The notes under the pieces were generated by a model. The model saw nothing but the letters and a program-made list of their open reading frames with translations. It made no database searches and had not been told where the DNA came from. DNA of 64,000 nt from Candidatus Accumulibacter sp. ACC003 (lineage in GTDB: Bacteria; Pseudomonadota; Gammaproteobacteria; Burkholderiales; Rhodocyclaceae), in the NCBI RefSeq assembly GCF_907163085.1, contig NZ_CAJQTX010000004.1:452956-516955 (forward strand), read 5' to 3'. This document shows, piece after piece, positions 1 to 8,092 of the stretch; the stretch's first letter is position 1; every line of letters starts with the position of its first letter. The position numbers and the translations under genes are program-made.

Positions 1-32
1 TCACACCGCGCGCACGCCGGCAGCTGAGCGTT

Positions 33-221
33 TTGGCGGAACCGCCCGTCTCCTTTCCAGCGGCCGAGGGTGTTGGGATCTTTGTTGGCATCGTTGCTTG
101 GGACGTTCTCAGCGTCGGCGAGACGGAGCTGCTCAAGGCGCTGCTGATCGCCGCCGCCAGCACGCTGGTTTGGTACGGCGCGCGTCACTGGCGGACGGCC
201 AATCGCCGCAAGCGTGACTGA
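33..221 (+). CDS. small hypothetical membrane protein, possibly the tail of a longer gene
   Basis: The 62-codon reading frame starts with TTG and the frame stays open to the left edge of the window, so this may be the C-terminal end of a larger protein. The translation has two hydrophobic stretches (around residues 14-27 and 33-47) and ends in a basic tail (RHWRTANRRKRD), which looks like a membrane protein with a cytoplasmic positive end. I do not recognise a family. The function is unknown. Confidence 0.35.
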   Translation: MAEPPVSFPAAEGVGIFVGIVAWDVLSVGETELLKALLIAAASTLVWYGARHWRTANRRKRD

Positions 222-231
222 TGGGCCGGTG

Positions 232-486
232 ATGGCGAAGCTGGAATCGCGCGCAGGCGCTGCTGCTGTTTTTTTGCCGTCAATGACGTCGCGCTTGGTG
301 GTGGATGGTGGCCGGAACCTGGTACTTCTACCCGGCACGCCGTGAACCGTATCCGGATCCGCAGCCGCCGCCGCTGGTCGTGATTCCCGGGCAGGGCGCG
401 CCAGCGCAGTACTGGTACTACTGCCAAAATCCCGCCGCCTACTATATTCCTACCTTGCTGGCTGTCTCCCTGCCGGGATCTACATC
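232..486 (+). pseudogene. remnant of a small proline/tyrosine-rich YWYYC-type protein
   Basis: From 305 the frame reads PYPDPQPPPLVVIPGQG followed by YWYYCQNPAAYY. This resembles small exported beta- and gammaproteobacterial proteins whose C-terminus has a YWYYC...YYPY...C..GW pattern. After AAYY the frame is wrong: shifting by one base restores PYLAGCLPAG. The upstream frame is also closed by a stop at 284-286. The gene is cut at 486 by an ISAs1-type element, and the last 65 bases reappear on its other side at 1771. The family match is from memory of the motif only. Confidence 0.4.
422..486. repeat. 65-bp direct repeat, left copy
   Basis: This stretch is repeated at 1771-1835 with a single difference (T at 459, C at 1808). 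The two copies directly abut the two terminal inverted repeats of the insertion sequence between them. It is far longer than the 8-10 bp target duplication expected for this IS family. Confidence 0.9.
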
Positions 487-1770
487 CAGTGCCTCCGCAC
501 TCGGATAGCATAGTGCTTGTTGTCATACTCGATCAGCGGAAAATCGTTAACATTCATGGGCTTATGACAACCACTTGTAAACCCTGTTGAAATCAGGTCT
601 ACTCTCGTCTTTTGGACAACCGAAATGACTGTGACGACGGGAGTGAGCCTGATGTGCTGCTTGAGGGAAGTGGACGACCCGCGCAGACCCAGCAACGGGA
701 CGCTGCATGACTTCCAGGAGATTTTGGTGATTGCCATGGCAGGGGCACTCTCGGATTGTGACACCATCGAAGACATCGCCTACTGGGGGCGCCGGAAAGA
801 AAAATGGCTGCGTGAATTCCTGGTGCTCAAGAACGGGGTTCCCTCCACGGAGACGTTTCTGCGGGTGTTCCGAGCGCTTGACCCGAAGCAATTTGAGGTC
901 GCGTTTCGCCGCTGGGTGGCCGGGGTGGTCGGCGCCTTGCGAGGCAGCGTCGCGTTCGATGGCAAGACGGTGCGAGGTTCCGGCAGTGGTGGCGAAACCG
1001 CGATTCACATGGTCAGCGCCTTCGCTACGGAATTGGGTATTGTCCTCGGTCAGGAAAAGGTCGCCAGCAAGAGTAATGAGATCACCGCCATCCCGGAACT
1101 GCTCAAGGCACTGTATATCAATGGGTTGCTGGTCACCATCGACGCCATGGGCTGCCAGAAAACTATCGCCCGGCAGATCACGGATCAAGGCGGCGACTAC
1201 CTGCTGGCGGTCAAAGGCAACCAGCCGACGTTGCTGGAAGCCATCGAGACCGAGTTCATCGACCAGTATCAATCCGAGGCCGTTGATCGCCACCGTCAGG
1301 CCCGCAAGTCCCATGGTCGAATCGTCGGACAGATCGCCTCGGTCTTGCCTGCGCAAGGACTCGTTGATCTGGCCGATTGGCCGAAGTGCCAGACGATCGG
1401 CCTGGTCGACTCCCTGCGCAAGGTTGGCGACAAGGAATCGAACTTCGAGCGACGCTACTACATCAGTTCTCGTGCCTTGACCGCCGAAGAGCTGGCGGCC
1501 GCGGTGCGAGGCCATTGGGGCGTAGAAAACCGCCTTCACTGGGTGCTCGACGTCAGCTTTCGTGAAGATGCCAGCACTGTACGCAAGGATAACGCCCCAC
1601 AGAACCTCTCCCTCTTGAAGAAAATCGTTCTCAACCTGATTCGTCTGGATACGACCGACAAGACTAAAGCCAGCTTACGCTTGAAGCGCAAAGGAGCTGC
1701 TTGGGATGACGATGTCCGGATGACGATGCTGGGCCTCACACCGCTATGACAGCCGAGTGCGGAGGCCCTG
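487..1770 (+). mobile_element. complete ISAs1-type insertion sequence
   Basis: The 1284-bp element is bounded by imperfect terminal inverted repeats. The left end is CAGTGCCTCCGCACTCGG at 487-504. The reverse complement of the right end (1753-1770) is CAGGGCCTCCGCACTCGG, so 17 of 18 bases match. It carries one transposase gene at 625-1749. Both ends are directly flanked by 65-bp direct repeats. Confidence 0.85.
625..1749 (+). CDS. ISAs1 family (H-repeat-type) DDE transposase
   Basis: The 374-residue protein is the usual length for this family. It starts with the N-terminal DDE_Tnp_1-associated region (LREVDDPRRPSNGTLHDFQEIL). The catalytic core shows FDGKTVRGS (first Asp, about residue 113), TIDAMGCQKTIA (second Asp) and HWGVENRLHWVLDVSF (Glu). 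No frameshift is visible, so the enzyme should be active. It occupies nearly all of the element between the inverted repeats and is presumably transcribed from a promoter in the 138 bp before the start. Confidence 0.9.
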   Translation: MTVTTGVSLMCCLREVDDPRRPSNGTLHDFQEILVIAMAGALSDCDTIEDIAYWGRRKEKWLREFLVLKNGVPSTETFLRVFRALDPKQFEVAFRRWVAGVVGALRGSVAFDGKTVRGSGSGGETAIHMVSAFATELGIVLGQEKVASKSNEITAIPELLKALYINGLLVTIDAMGCQKTIARQITDQGGDYLLAVKGNQPTLLEAIETEFIDQYQSEAVDRHRQARKSHGRIVGQIASVLPAQGLVDLADWPKCQTIGLVDSLRKVGDKESNFERRYYISSRALTAEELAAAVRGHWGVENRLHWVLDVSFREDASTVRKDNAPQNLSLLKKIVLNLIRLDTTDKTKASLRLKRKGAAWDDDVRMTMLGLTPL

Positions 1771-1835
1771 TGCCAAAATCCCGCCGCCTACTATATTCCT
1801 ACCTTGCCGGCTGTCTCCCTGCCGGGATCTACATC
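1771..1835. repeat. 65-bp direct repeat, right copy
   Basis: This is the second copy of 422-486, with one mismatch. It begins immediately after the right terminal inverted repeat of the ISAs1-type element. It continues into unrelated-looking sequence (1836-1860) before the tail of the broken mscS-like gene. Confidence 0.9.
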
Positions 1836-1860
1836 TTCCTGCTCCATGCCGGGCCTTGGC

Positions 1861-2073
1861 CTAGCGCAGACCACCCTGTTGCAGGCCGCGCGTCAGCGCT
1901 GTGCAGTGTTCAGCTTTCAGATGAATATCGCGCTGCGGGAAGGGAATCACGATATTGTTTTCCTTGAATAATTCCCAGATATGGTAATAAATGGCACTCT
2001 TGACAGTGGAAATTCCTTCTTGCGGATCGTTGATCCACAAACGTATTTCGTGATCCACCGAACTCTCTCCAAA
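1861..2073 (-). pseudogene. C-terminal fragment of an MscS-like mechanosensitive channel
   Basis: Read on the minus strand from the IS boundary, the frame gives FGESSVDHEIRLWINDPQ and then IWELFKENNIVIPFPQRDIH. These are the hallmark C-terminal motifs of the MscS cytoplasmic domain. The frame is open right up to the end of the IS4-type element at 2074. The N-terminal part of the same kind of protein lies on the far side of that element (3572-4023). The pore helix and beta domain are in neither piece, so the gene is dead. Confidence 0.75.
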
Positions 2074-3571
2074 CCCATCCCGTTATACACAACTCACATG
2101 ACATGACGGAGCTCGCGCATATGCTCTACGCCGGAGACGAAATCACGCAAGCGCTGGATGCCGAGCCAGAGGGATTTGACGCCGGGTTCGCCGTCGCCCT
2201 TGCGGGCGAGGAATCCGCCGAGCTGCGCGATCAAACGGATGACCTCGCGAATGCTCGGCACCTTCTTCGGTGGTTTCTTCTTGTTGAGGATAAAGGCGCC
2301 GGCCCATTCCGTTTCGGAGAAGAGCAGATCGGCAGGCCACTGCGGGTGGATGCGTCCCAGGCGGATCAGGCGGGCAAGGCGCCAGGAAACAACCAGATAG
2401 ACCGCCAGAGCCAGTTCCAGCTTGCTCTGGCTGCCCAGTTGCAAGGCCTCGACCCGGCAGCCGTTCTTGAGCACATGGAACAAGGTTTCGATCTCCCAGC
2501 GGCAGCGATACCAGTCGATCAATTCGACGGCCGCCTCAAGATCGGCAACTTTACGATTGGTCAGCAAGCGCCATTCGACCGGCTTGCAGCCGGCGGGCGC
2601 CCCGATTTCCGTGGCGATCAGGCAGGTCACTCTGATGTGGCGGCCGTCCGTGTCACGAGCCGGGAGGTCGACCGCATGGCTTCGCAACTGCTGGCGCACG
2701 ATCCGTTTTGGCTGCCCGTGCCGCGATGCCAGAGTGAATTCGATCTCGCCGAGGGGCGCTTCGGCAAGAGTTGCCGCCCACAGTTTGCCGCCTTGCGGCA
2801 AACAGCGGTTGTGTTTGGCGCGAATCAGCCAGTCGGCCGGCGTTCCCAACGCCTGGGCGCGCTGCATCAGGCCGACGATGTCCGCTTCGCGGTCGGCCAC
2901 ATAGACCAATCGCGTTTGTGGCATCCCCGCCGCGGTTTCGGCGACCCGCTCGTAGCCTTCAATCCAGCGCGTGCTCTCGCTGATGCCCGGCCGGCTTCCG
3001 TCGGCCGCTTTCGCTTCTCTCGCCCACATCCAGGCGTCGATCACCCCGAGCGGTTCACGTTCCGGGGTCACCGCATAGGTCGGGTGCAGATACATGCCGC
3101 GCTGGGCTTCGTACGAGAGCGGCCCGAGTCCTTCGATCTCCTGACCGTTGAAGTCCAGTTCGGTGGTGTCCTGAAGGCACAACACCACCGGGTGTTGTGC
3201 CATGCGCCTTTGGCTGCAATCCATGTGCGGTTGCAGGATCGATTGCCAGTTCAACCCGCGCTTGCCAGCGTGGGCCTGATCGAAGAAACGGTACGCCGCC
3301 ACAGTCTCCGCCCAATCCCCACAGGCGCCTGGTATGCTCGCCGTCGGCTGCTCTGCAAAGCGTGTCGCCAGTTTGATTAGCCTCCGTCTCAGACGTCCGT
3401 CCCCCAGTTCAGCCCCGCCAAATTCGTCTCCCGCCCAGTTTGCCATCGCCCGATCCTTATGAAAATGGGAAAGGGAAAGCAAGGGGTATACCAGACAAAA
3501 TCAGTCAACTATTTGTCAGGGCACATCGGGCGGCCACGTTATGCTGAGTGAGTTGTGTATAACGAGATGGG
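2074..3571 (-). mobile_element. IS4-type insertion sequence inside an mscS-like gene
   Basis: The element is about 1.5 kb. It is bounded by 23-bp inverted repeats, CCCATC[C/T]CGTTATACACAACTCA at 2074-2096 and its reverse complement at 3549-3571, which differ at one base. It encodes one transposase. The flanking bases (AACTCTCTCCAAA on the left, TCAAGCCAGTCGA on the right) show no target duplication. That fits insertion followed by deletion of adjacent DNA. Confidence 0.8.
2094..3446 (-). CDS. IS4 family (Tn5-like) transposase
   Basis: A protein of about 450 residues starts at MANWAGDEFGGAELGDGR. An in-frame ATG 12 codons upstream is possible. The N-terminus is the Tn5-type transposase DNA-binding domain. 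DDE residues are visible in LQDTTELDF, in YVADREADIVGL and in the YREK-type signature YRCRWEIETLFHVLK. It is intact over its whole length. The stop codon lies inside the left inverted repeat region, as is common for compact IS4 elements. Confidence 0.9.
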   Translation of the reverse strand: MANWAGDEFGGAELGDGRLRRRLIKLATRFAEQPTASIPGACGDWAETVAAYRFFDQAHAGKRGLNWQSILQPHMDCSQRRMAQHPVVLCLQDTTELDFNGQEIEGLGPLSYEAQRGMYLHPTYAVTPEREPLGVIDAWMWAREAKAADGSRPGISESTRWIEGYERVAETAAGMPQTRLVYVADREADIVGLMQRAQALGTPADWLIRAKHNRCLPQGGKLWAATLAEAPLGEIEFTLASRHGQPKRIVRQQLRSHAVDLPARDTDGRHIRVTCLIATEIGAPAGCKPVEWRLLTNRKVADLEAAVELIDWYRCRWEIETLFHVLKNGCRVEALQLGSQSKLELALAVYLVVSWRLARLIRLGRIHPQWPADLLFSETEWAGAFILNKKKPPKKVPSIREVIRLIAQLGGFLARKGDGEPGVKSLWLGIQRLRDFVSGVEHMRELRHVM

Positions 3572-4023
3572 TCAAGCCAGTCGATAATGTTGAGCGCTGC
3601 CAGCGTCCACAGCGTGCCGGCAAGCAGTTGCGACCAGAAGGGGTTCTGAATGGTGCTGGACGAAAATCGGATGATTCCCCAGGCAACGGCCAGGCTCAAG
3701 AACATCCGCAAGATTTGATGCGGTTGCGCCGCGGCTCTCGCGCCAGTCAGCGCCAGCCAGATGAACAAGATAACGAAAAGGACGAAAAACAATTCATGGC
3801 TCGATACATGGAGCCTGATAATGCTCTTCCTGCCGCTTCTCTTGAAGGCGCCTTCAAACCAATCCGCACTTCGGCGTGCAACAATCCTGGCGACAAGCAA
3901 TAGTGTCAGGACGATACTAAGCTGTTCGACTGTACTCCACACAAGAATATCCTGCTCAAGCCAGTGAAGGAGGCGAGCGAATTCGCTGGAAAGCCATGCT
4001 TCCGACTGCGCAATGTCATGCAT
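3572..4023 (-). pseudogene. N-terminal fragment of an MscS-like mechanosensitive channel
   Basis: The fragment starts at MHDIAQSEAWLSS and encodes about 150 residues of a membrane domain. Hydrophobic helices include LSIVLTLLLVARIVA, LFFVLFVILFIWLAL and FWSQLLAGTLWTLAALNII. It stops at the IS4-type element, after which the frame runs into IS sequence and ends at 3505. With the C-terminal scrap at 1861-2073 it makes one broken gene from which the pore and beta domains have been lost. Confidence 0.7.
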
Positions 4024-4191
4024 TCTCTATTCTTCCATTAACCAGCAGCAAAGCTTTTACTTGGGGGCGGTGCAGGCTGGGCCGTTATCCGCGGGAAGAG
4101 TCTCGCATAGGCATGCTCGGCGAGATCGCGCAGATGCCAATCGTAACCCGGAAAACCGTCGGCAGCTCAAGCGCTGGCGGTGTCGCGCCAG

Positions 4192-6000
4192 CTATGGATA
4201 CAACCCGGGCAATATCGCTTCCGAGGCTTTTGCGGCCGCCAGCGGCCGTGGCGTAGGCAGGATTGTGGCGAGAAGTTTGCCCTCCCATTCACCGCCCGCG
4301 TAACAGCATCGATCGAGTTGTTGCAGCGCGTCGCCGATCGCGGGGTCCTTGAGCAGCAGCGCCAGCGCCTTGAGCCCCTGCGGCGGCTGCTGCGGTCGAG
4401 CGCCTGCGGCCCAGTTCAGCAAGGCTGCGCGTGCCGCTTGCGGATCGTTTTCCTGGCACGCTTTCCGAAAAGCCTTGAACGCGTGTGCGGCGGGAATCGT
4501 CGAGCTACTGACCGCCTTCGTGGTTTCGCGCGGCGACGGGCGAGGCTGACGGTGACGCGAGTACCACCAGGCGAGCAATGTCGCCAACCAGAGCAGACCG
4601 ACGACAAGGCTGATCCACGGCCAGGGAGAGTGGGCGGCGAACTCGAGATTCGCGGCGACTGCGCCAGGCTGCAGATCGAACGGCGCCGGCATCGGTGCTG
4701 GCGATGGCGTGCTCGTCTTGGTCAATGGCTTCGCCAGCTCGACGCTGTCGGCAGGCGCCGGCAAGACCTCCAGCGTTCGCTCCGGCAGCGCGACCTCACG
4801 TTGCGTGCCATGTTCGGTGTCCCACCAGGCCAGCCGCAGGGCGGGCAGTGTATAGCGGCCGGGGCGACTGGCGATCAGCGCGATATCCTGGTCGCGGCTA
4901 CCGAGTACGGAATTGCCCTGGGGTTGATCGTCGAGCGTGCCCTGGTCCGGGTAGGCCCTGATGCCGTCCACTACGGGCATAATCGCTGCAAGGTCCGGTA
5001 GCTGGGCTGCTGTCAGGCCGCTGGCAGCGAGATGAAGATGCCGGGTGAGCGGTTCCCCGACATGGATAGCCGGGTTGTCGGGTCGCCAACTCTCGGTCAG
5101 GCGCACGGCCTGGGCCGGCAGCCAGTGAGCGGCAGTTGCCGCCGCCGGACGCGCGAGCACCGTCAACTCGACGGCGTCGGCATGCACGCGCAATGGGCGC
5201 GTCGGCTGTCGCATCCCGGCTAGAGGCAAACGCCCGAATGCGCCGCCGAACAAGGTATCGCCGCCAAAGTTGTCCGCGCTGCGATCGGCAATCTGAGCGT
5301 CGAGCACTACGCCATCGACCTTGAGCTGGCCGCTACGCTGTGGGAAAAGCAGGTACTTACGTTCGACGACGACGTAACTGCGGCCATTTCGTGATTCGCT
5401 CGTTTGCACGTCCTTGCCGAGTTGCCGGACGAGAAAATCCTTGCTGGCGGGCAGATCGAGGCTGGCCTCATAGAGCGCTTCAGCGCTCGCCAGCCGCACG
5501 GTCAGCACGGCGACGGCCTGCACCCACGTCTGCTTGCGGTCCAGCGTCGCGCCAAGCAGAACAGGCGATGACGCCGCCTGCGTTTGATCCGGCGCCGCTC
5601 CCCCCAATCCCTGCGAAGCGTTCGCCTTGCCGTTGCCGTCGACGGTCACGGCAAGCGCTGGCGATTGCTCGCCATCCCATTGCAGCGGCGGTATGCGTAG
5701 CGTTCCTGCATGTTTCGGGGCGAGAAGCAGGTTGACCTGGGTGCGCGAGCTGAGGTGGCCGTTGATGATCTGGACGCTCGTCCCCGTGCTCCTCGCAAGC
5801 ACGTCGAAGTCGTCGCTGAGAACGCTGATGTCCGGCTGGGTGTTGCTGCGCTCATCGCGTTGAACGAGCAGACGCACGCTTTCACCTGGCGCGATATGGT
5901 CACGATCCAGCGAGGCCGTCACGGCGGCGAATGCCGAAAGGCTCGTAGCGATAGCGAGCAGCGCGAGCACGGCGAAAAGAAGGCGGTGGACGTTTTTCAT
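4192..6000 (-). CDS. batD: BatD-like oxygen-tolerance / MoxR-operon protein
   Basis: This is the last gene of the MoxR-Bat operon. The 602-residue product starts at MKNVHRLLFAVLALLAIATSLSAFA, a clear signal peptide. A BatD-type region of beta domains follows (for example AVTASLDRDHIAPGESVRLLV), and then one membrane helix near residue 450 (WPWISLVVGLLWLATLLAW) before a cytoplasmic tail. The start is fixed because its ATG overlaps the TGA of the preceding gene. Bat proteins are periplasmic or membrane partners of MoxR ATPases and von Willebrand proteins. The exact role is unproven, and stress tolerance or metalloenzyme maturation have been proposed. Confidence 0.85.
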   Translation of the reverse strand: MKNVHRLLFAVLALLAIATSLSAFAAVTASLDRDHIAPGESVRLLVQRDERSNTQPDISVLSDDFDVLARSTGTSVQIINGHLSSRTQVNLLLAPKHAGTLRIPPLQWDGEQSPALAVTVDGNGKANASQGLGGAAPDQTQAASSPVLLGATLDRKQTWVQAVAVLTVRLASAEALYEASLDLPASKDFLVRQLGKDVQTSESRNGRSYVVVERKYLLFPQRSGQLKVDGVVLDAQIADRSADNFGGDTLFGGAFGRLPLAGMRQPTRPLRVHADAVELTVLARPAAATAAHWLPAQAVRLTESWRPDNPAIHVGEPLTRHLHLAASGLTAAQLPDLAAIMPVVDGIRAYPDQGTLDDQPQGNSVLGSRDQDIALIASRPGRYTLPALRLAWWDTEHGTQREVALPERTLEVLPAPADSVELAKPLTKTSTPSPAPMPAPFDLQPGAVAANLEFAAHSPWPWISLVVGLLWLATLLAWWYSRHRQPRPSPRETTKAVSSSTIPAAHAFKAFRKACQENDPQAARAALLNWAAGARPQQPPQGLKALALLLKDPAIGDALQQLDRCCYAGGEWEGKLLATILPTPRPLAAAKASEAILPGLYP

Positions 6001-7079
6001 GGTTGTGACTTCTGTTGTCTCTGCAGGTGTTCGACGAGAAACTTGCGCCGCAGCAGTCCGCCCGGATCGTCGGGGATGCTGCGCAACCATTGCTCCTGCG
6101 CAAGCTGCTGCTCACTGGGGCGAGCCTTGGCTGCTGGCACTTCGCGGCGAGCTTCAAGATCCTTGCCGCTAGCCACTGCGCTGGCCTGGCCTGCGGGCGG
6201 CTGTGCCAGGCCGGCCGCAGCGTCGTGGCGGGCCTGCTCGGCATCGTCGGCTTTTTGCGCCTGCACTCGCGCGCCTTGTTGTGTTTGCCCTTGCTTTTCG
6301 CCAACGCCGCCAGGCGCTTGCTTGTCCTTTGCGGACCGATCGCTAGCCGCCTGCTCGTCCGCAGCAGAGCGTGGTTTGCTTTTCCCCCCCATTTCCGATG
6401 GCGTGGCGTTGGTCGCAGGCGACGAAGCGGACGGCTTCTCGGGCTGCTTCGCGGACGATTGTTCGTTACCCGGCTGAACCGAGTCCCGCGCTGATGGCTG
6501 CTCCGAGTTCTCGCCCTTGTCGTTTGGGTTCTTCCCGGGCGGCGCGTCTGCTTTGCCTTTCTGGCCCGGCGCGGGCGAAGAGTCACCCTGGCCACTTCCC
6601 TGCTTATCGGGACTCTTTGCGTCCTGAGGATTCTTCTGGCCAGCGCCGGCACCCTGTTGTTCAGGCGGTTTCTGCTCGAGCGCCTTGGCGACCAGGTCGC
6701 GGTTATGGCGCGCGTCCTGGTTCTTCGGTTCACGTTTCAGCGCCAGGTCGTATGCTTGCAGCGCGTCCTGCAGTCTGCCCGCGTGCGCCAATGCGTTGCC
6801 ACGATTGTAGTGCGCGTCGCCGTCATCGAAGGCGCGCAGCTCCTGTGCCGCGTGCTGGTAGTCGCCGGCAAGCAATTTTGCATAGGCCTTGCGCTGCGGA
6901 TCGGTGAACGTCCGGGCCGCGGCGGCGGCGTCGCCCTCTTGCAGCAGCTTCTCGCCGCGCTGCTCGGCGTTGAGCCACCAGCTCGTCCAGCCGCCAGCTT
7001 CAGCCGCCTCGACGGGGGGCGCGGTGAGCGCCGAGCAGAGCAGCACGATGACGAACACGACAAATCCCTTGTGCTTCAT
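5997..7079 (-). CDS. batC: BatC-like TPR protein
   Basis: The product has 360 residues with an N-terminal signal or anchor (MKHKGFVVFVIVLLCSALTAP). A TPR unit lies at about residues 88-121 (HYNRGNALAHAGRLQDALQAY). It is followed by about 200 residues rich in Pro, Gly, Ser, Lys and Gln that look disordered. This architecture is typical of the TPR member of aerotolerance operons. Start and stop overlap the neighbouring genes by 4 bases each. It probably acts as a periplasmic scaffold together with the VWA proteins encoded upstream. The low-complexity tail is the fastest-evolving part and has no known function. Confidence 0.85.
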   Translation of the reverse strand: MKHKGFVVFVIVLLCSALTAPPVEAAEAGGWTSWWLNAEQRGEKLLQEGDAAAAARTFTDPQRKAYAKLLAGDYQHAAQELRAFDDGDAHYNRGNALAHAGRLQDALQAYDLALKREPKNQDARHNRDLVAKALEQKPPEQQGAGAGQKNPQDAKSPDKQGSGQGDSSPAPGQKGKADAPPGKNPNDKGENSEQPSARDSVQPGNEQSSAKQPEKPSASSPATNATPSEMGGKSKPRSAADEQAASDRSAKDKQAPGGVGEKQGQTQQGARVQAQKADDAEQARHDAAAGLAQPPAGQASAVASGKDLEARREVPAAKARPSEQQLAQEQWLRSIPDDPGGLLRRKFLVEHLQRQQKSQP

Positions 7080-8092
7080 AGCCAGCCCCTGCGTGCCAGA
7101 AAAGCCGCCACGAGAAGTAGCACGGGCAGGAGCCAGACGCCCCCGTCATGCCAATCGGCAATTTCGACGCCGTCGGTCGAACTTTCACCGTGCACGCGCT
7201 GGGTCGATTTCTGCAGCGCGGCCGTCAGTTCGGGGAGTTGAGCCAGGTCGGCGTAGTGGCCGCCGCCGATGGCGGCAAGCTGTCGCAGGCGCTCGACATC
7301 GAGGCGTGTCACTTGCGCGTGTCCTTGCGCATCGTGGCTGAAGTGCCCGTCCACATCAGGCAGAGGCGCGCCGCCTGGGGTACCGACACCGACGACACTG
7401 AGTGTGATGCCGTGCGCCCTGATCCTTGCGGCGGCGGCCATGGCTGCGGCAGGGTCAGCGAAGCCGTCACTGACAAGCACGATTCGACGATCTGTCAAAC
7501 CGGGCTGATCGAGCAGTTTTTCCGCCTCGTCGAGTGCCGGGGCGAGATGGTCGCCGACGCTGGGCAGGATCTCCGGCTGCAGCGGTGGCAGAAGCGCTCT
7601 TACCGTCGTCACGTCGTTGGTCAGCGGCGTCACGGCGTAGGCTTCGTCGCTGAAAACGACCAGAGCGACGCGCGCGTCGTGTGCCGAAGCGAGAATGTCC
7701 TCCAGCGCGTAGCGTGCGCGCGTGATGCGGTTCGGCGCGAGGTCGGAAGCCGTCATCGATGGCGACAGGTCGAGCACCATCACCCACGCCGCCGGCGCGT
7801 CATAGGCACGGGTTTGCAGGCGCTGCCAGCTGGGGCCCGACAGGGCGATAGCCGCCAGTGTCCACCCCAGAGCAAGCCACGGCCAGGGCGACCGTGCAGC
7901 GCGACCGGCGGTCGCCAGGCGCAGCTTCGGCAAGAGTTGCGGATCGATCAGCCCGGCCCAGTCCCGAAGCTGCTGCTGTCGCCGCGCCAGCCAGAGCACC
8001 ATGCCCCACAGCAGCGGCAAAGCCAGCAGCCATTGCGGGCGTAGGAAATGCAAGGCGTGCACAAAGTCGCTGATCGTTTCGCCGCCCGTCAT
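7076..8092 (-). CDS. batB: BatB-like von Willebrand factor A membrane protein
   Basis: The 338-residue product starts at MTGGETISDFVHALHFLRPQ, with the ATG overlapping the stop of batA. An N-terminal helix (WLLALPLLWGMVLWLA) and a second near residue 75 anchor it. The VWA domain starts near residue 103 with the MIDAS-type motif DLSPS (D108, S110, S112). A C-terminal helix (VWLLPVLLLVAAFLA) ends the protein. The paralogous BatA is immediately upstream. VWA proteins of this operon type are thought to form a metal-dependent protein-interaction complex activated by the MoxR AAA+ ATPase. Confidence 0.88.
   Translation of the reverse strand: MTGGETISDFVHALHFLRPQWLLALPLLWGMVLWLARRQQQLRDWAGLIDPQLLPKLRLATAGRAARSPWPWLALGWTLAAIALSGPSWQRLQTRAYDAPAAWVMVLDLSPSMTASDLAPNRITRARYALEDILASAHDARVALVVFSDEAYAVTPLTNDVTTVRALLPPLQPEILPSVGDHLAPALDEAEKLLDQPGLTDRRIVLVSDGFADPAAAMAAAARIRAHGITLSVVGVGTPGGAPLPDVDGHFSHDAQGHAQVTRLDVERLRQLAAIGGGHYADLAQLPELTAALQKSTQRVHGESSTDGVEIADWHDGGVWLLPVLLLVAAFLARRGWL

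Noticed and set aside
422-1835. the 65-bp repeats as a normal target-site duplication
   Set aside because: They are several times longer than the family norm of 8-10 bp, so I report them as an anomaly rather than a standard duplication.
2103-3380. 425-codon plus-strand frame across the IS4-type transposase
   Set aside because: It is antisense to an intact DDE transposase and is composition-driven.
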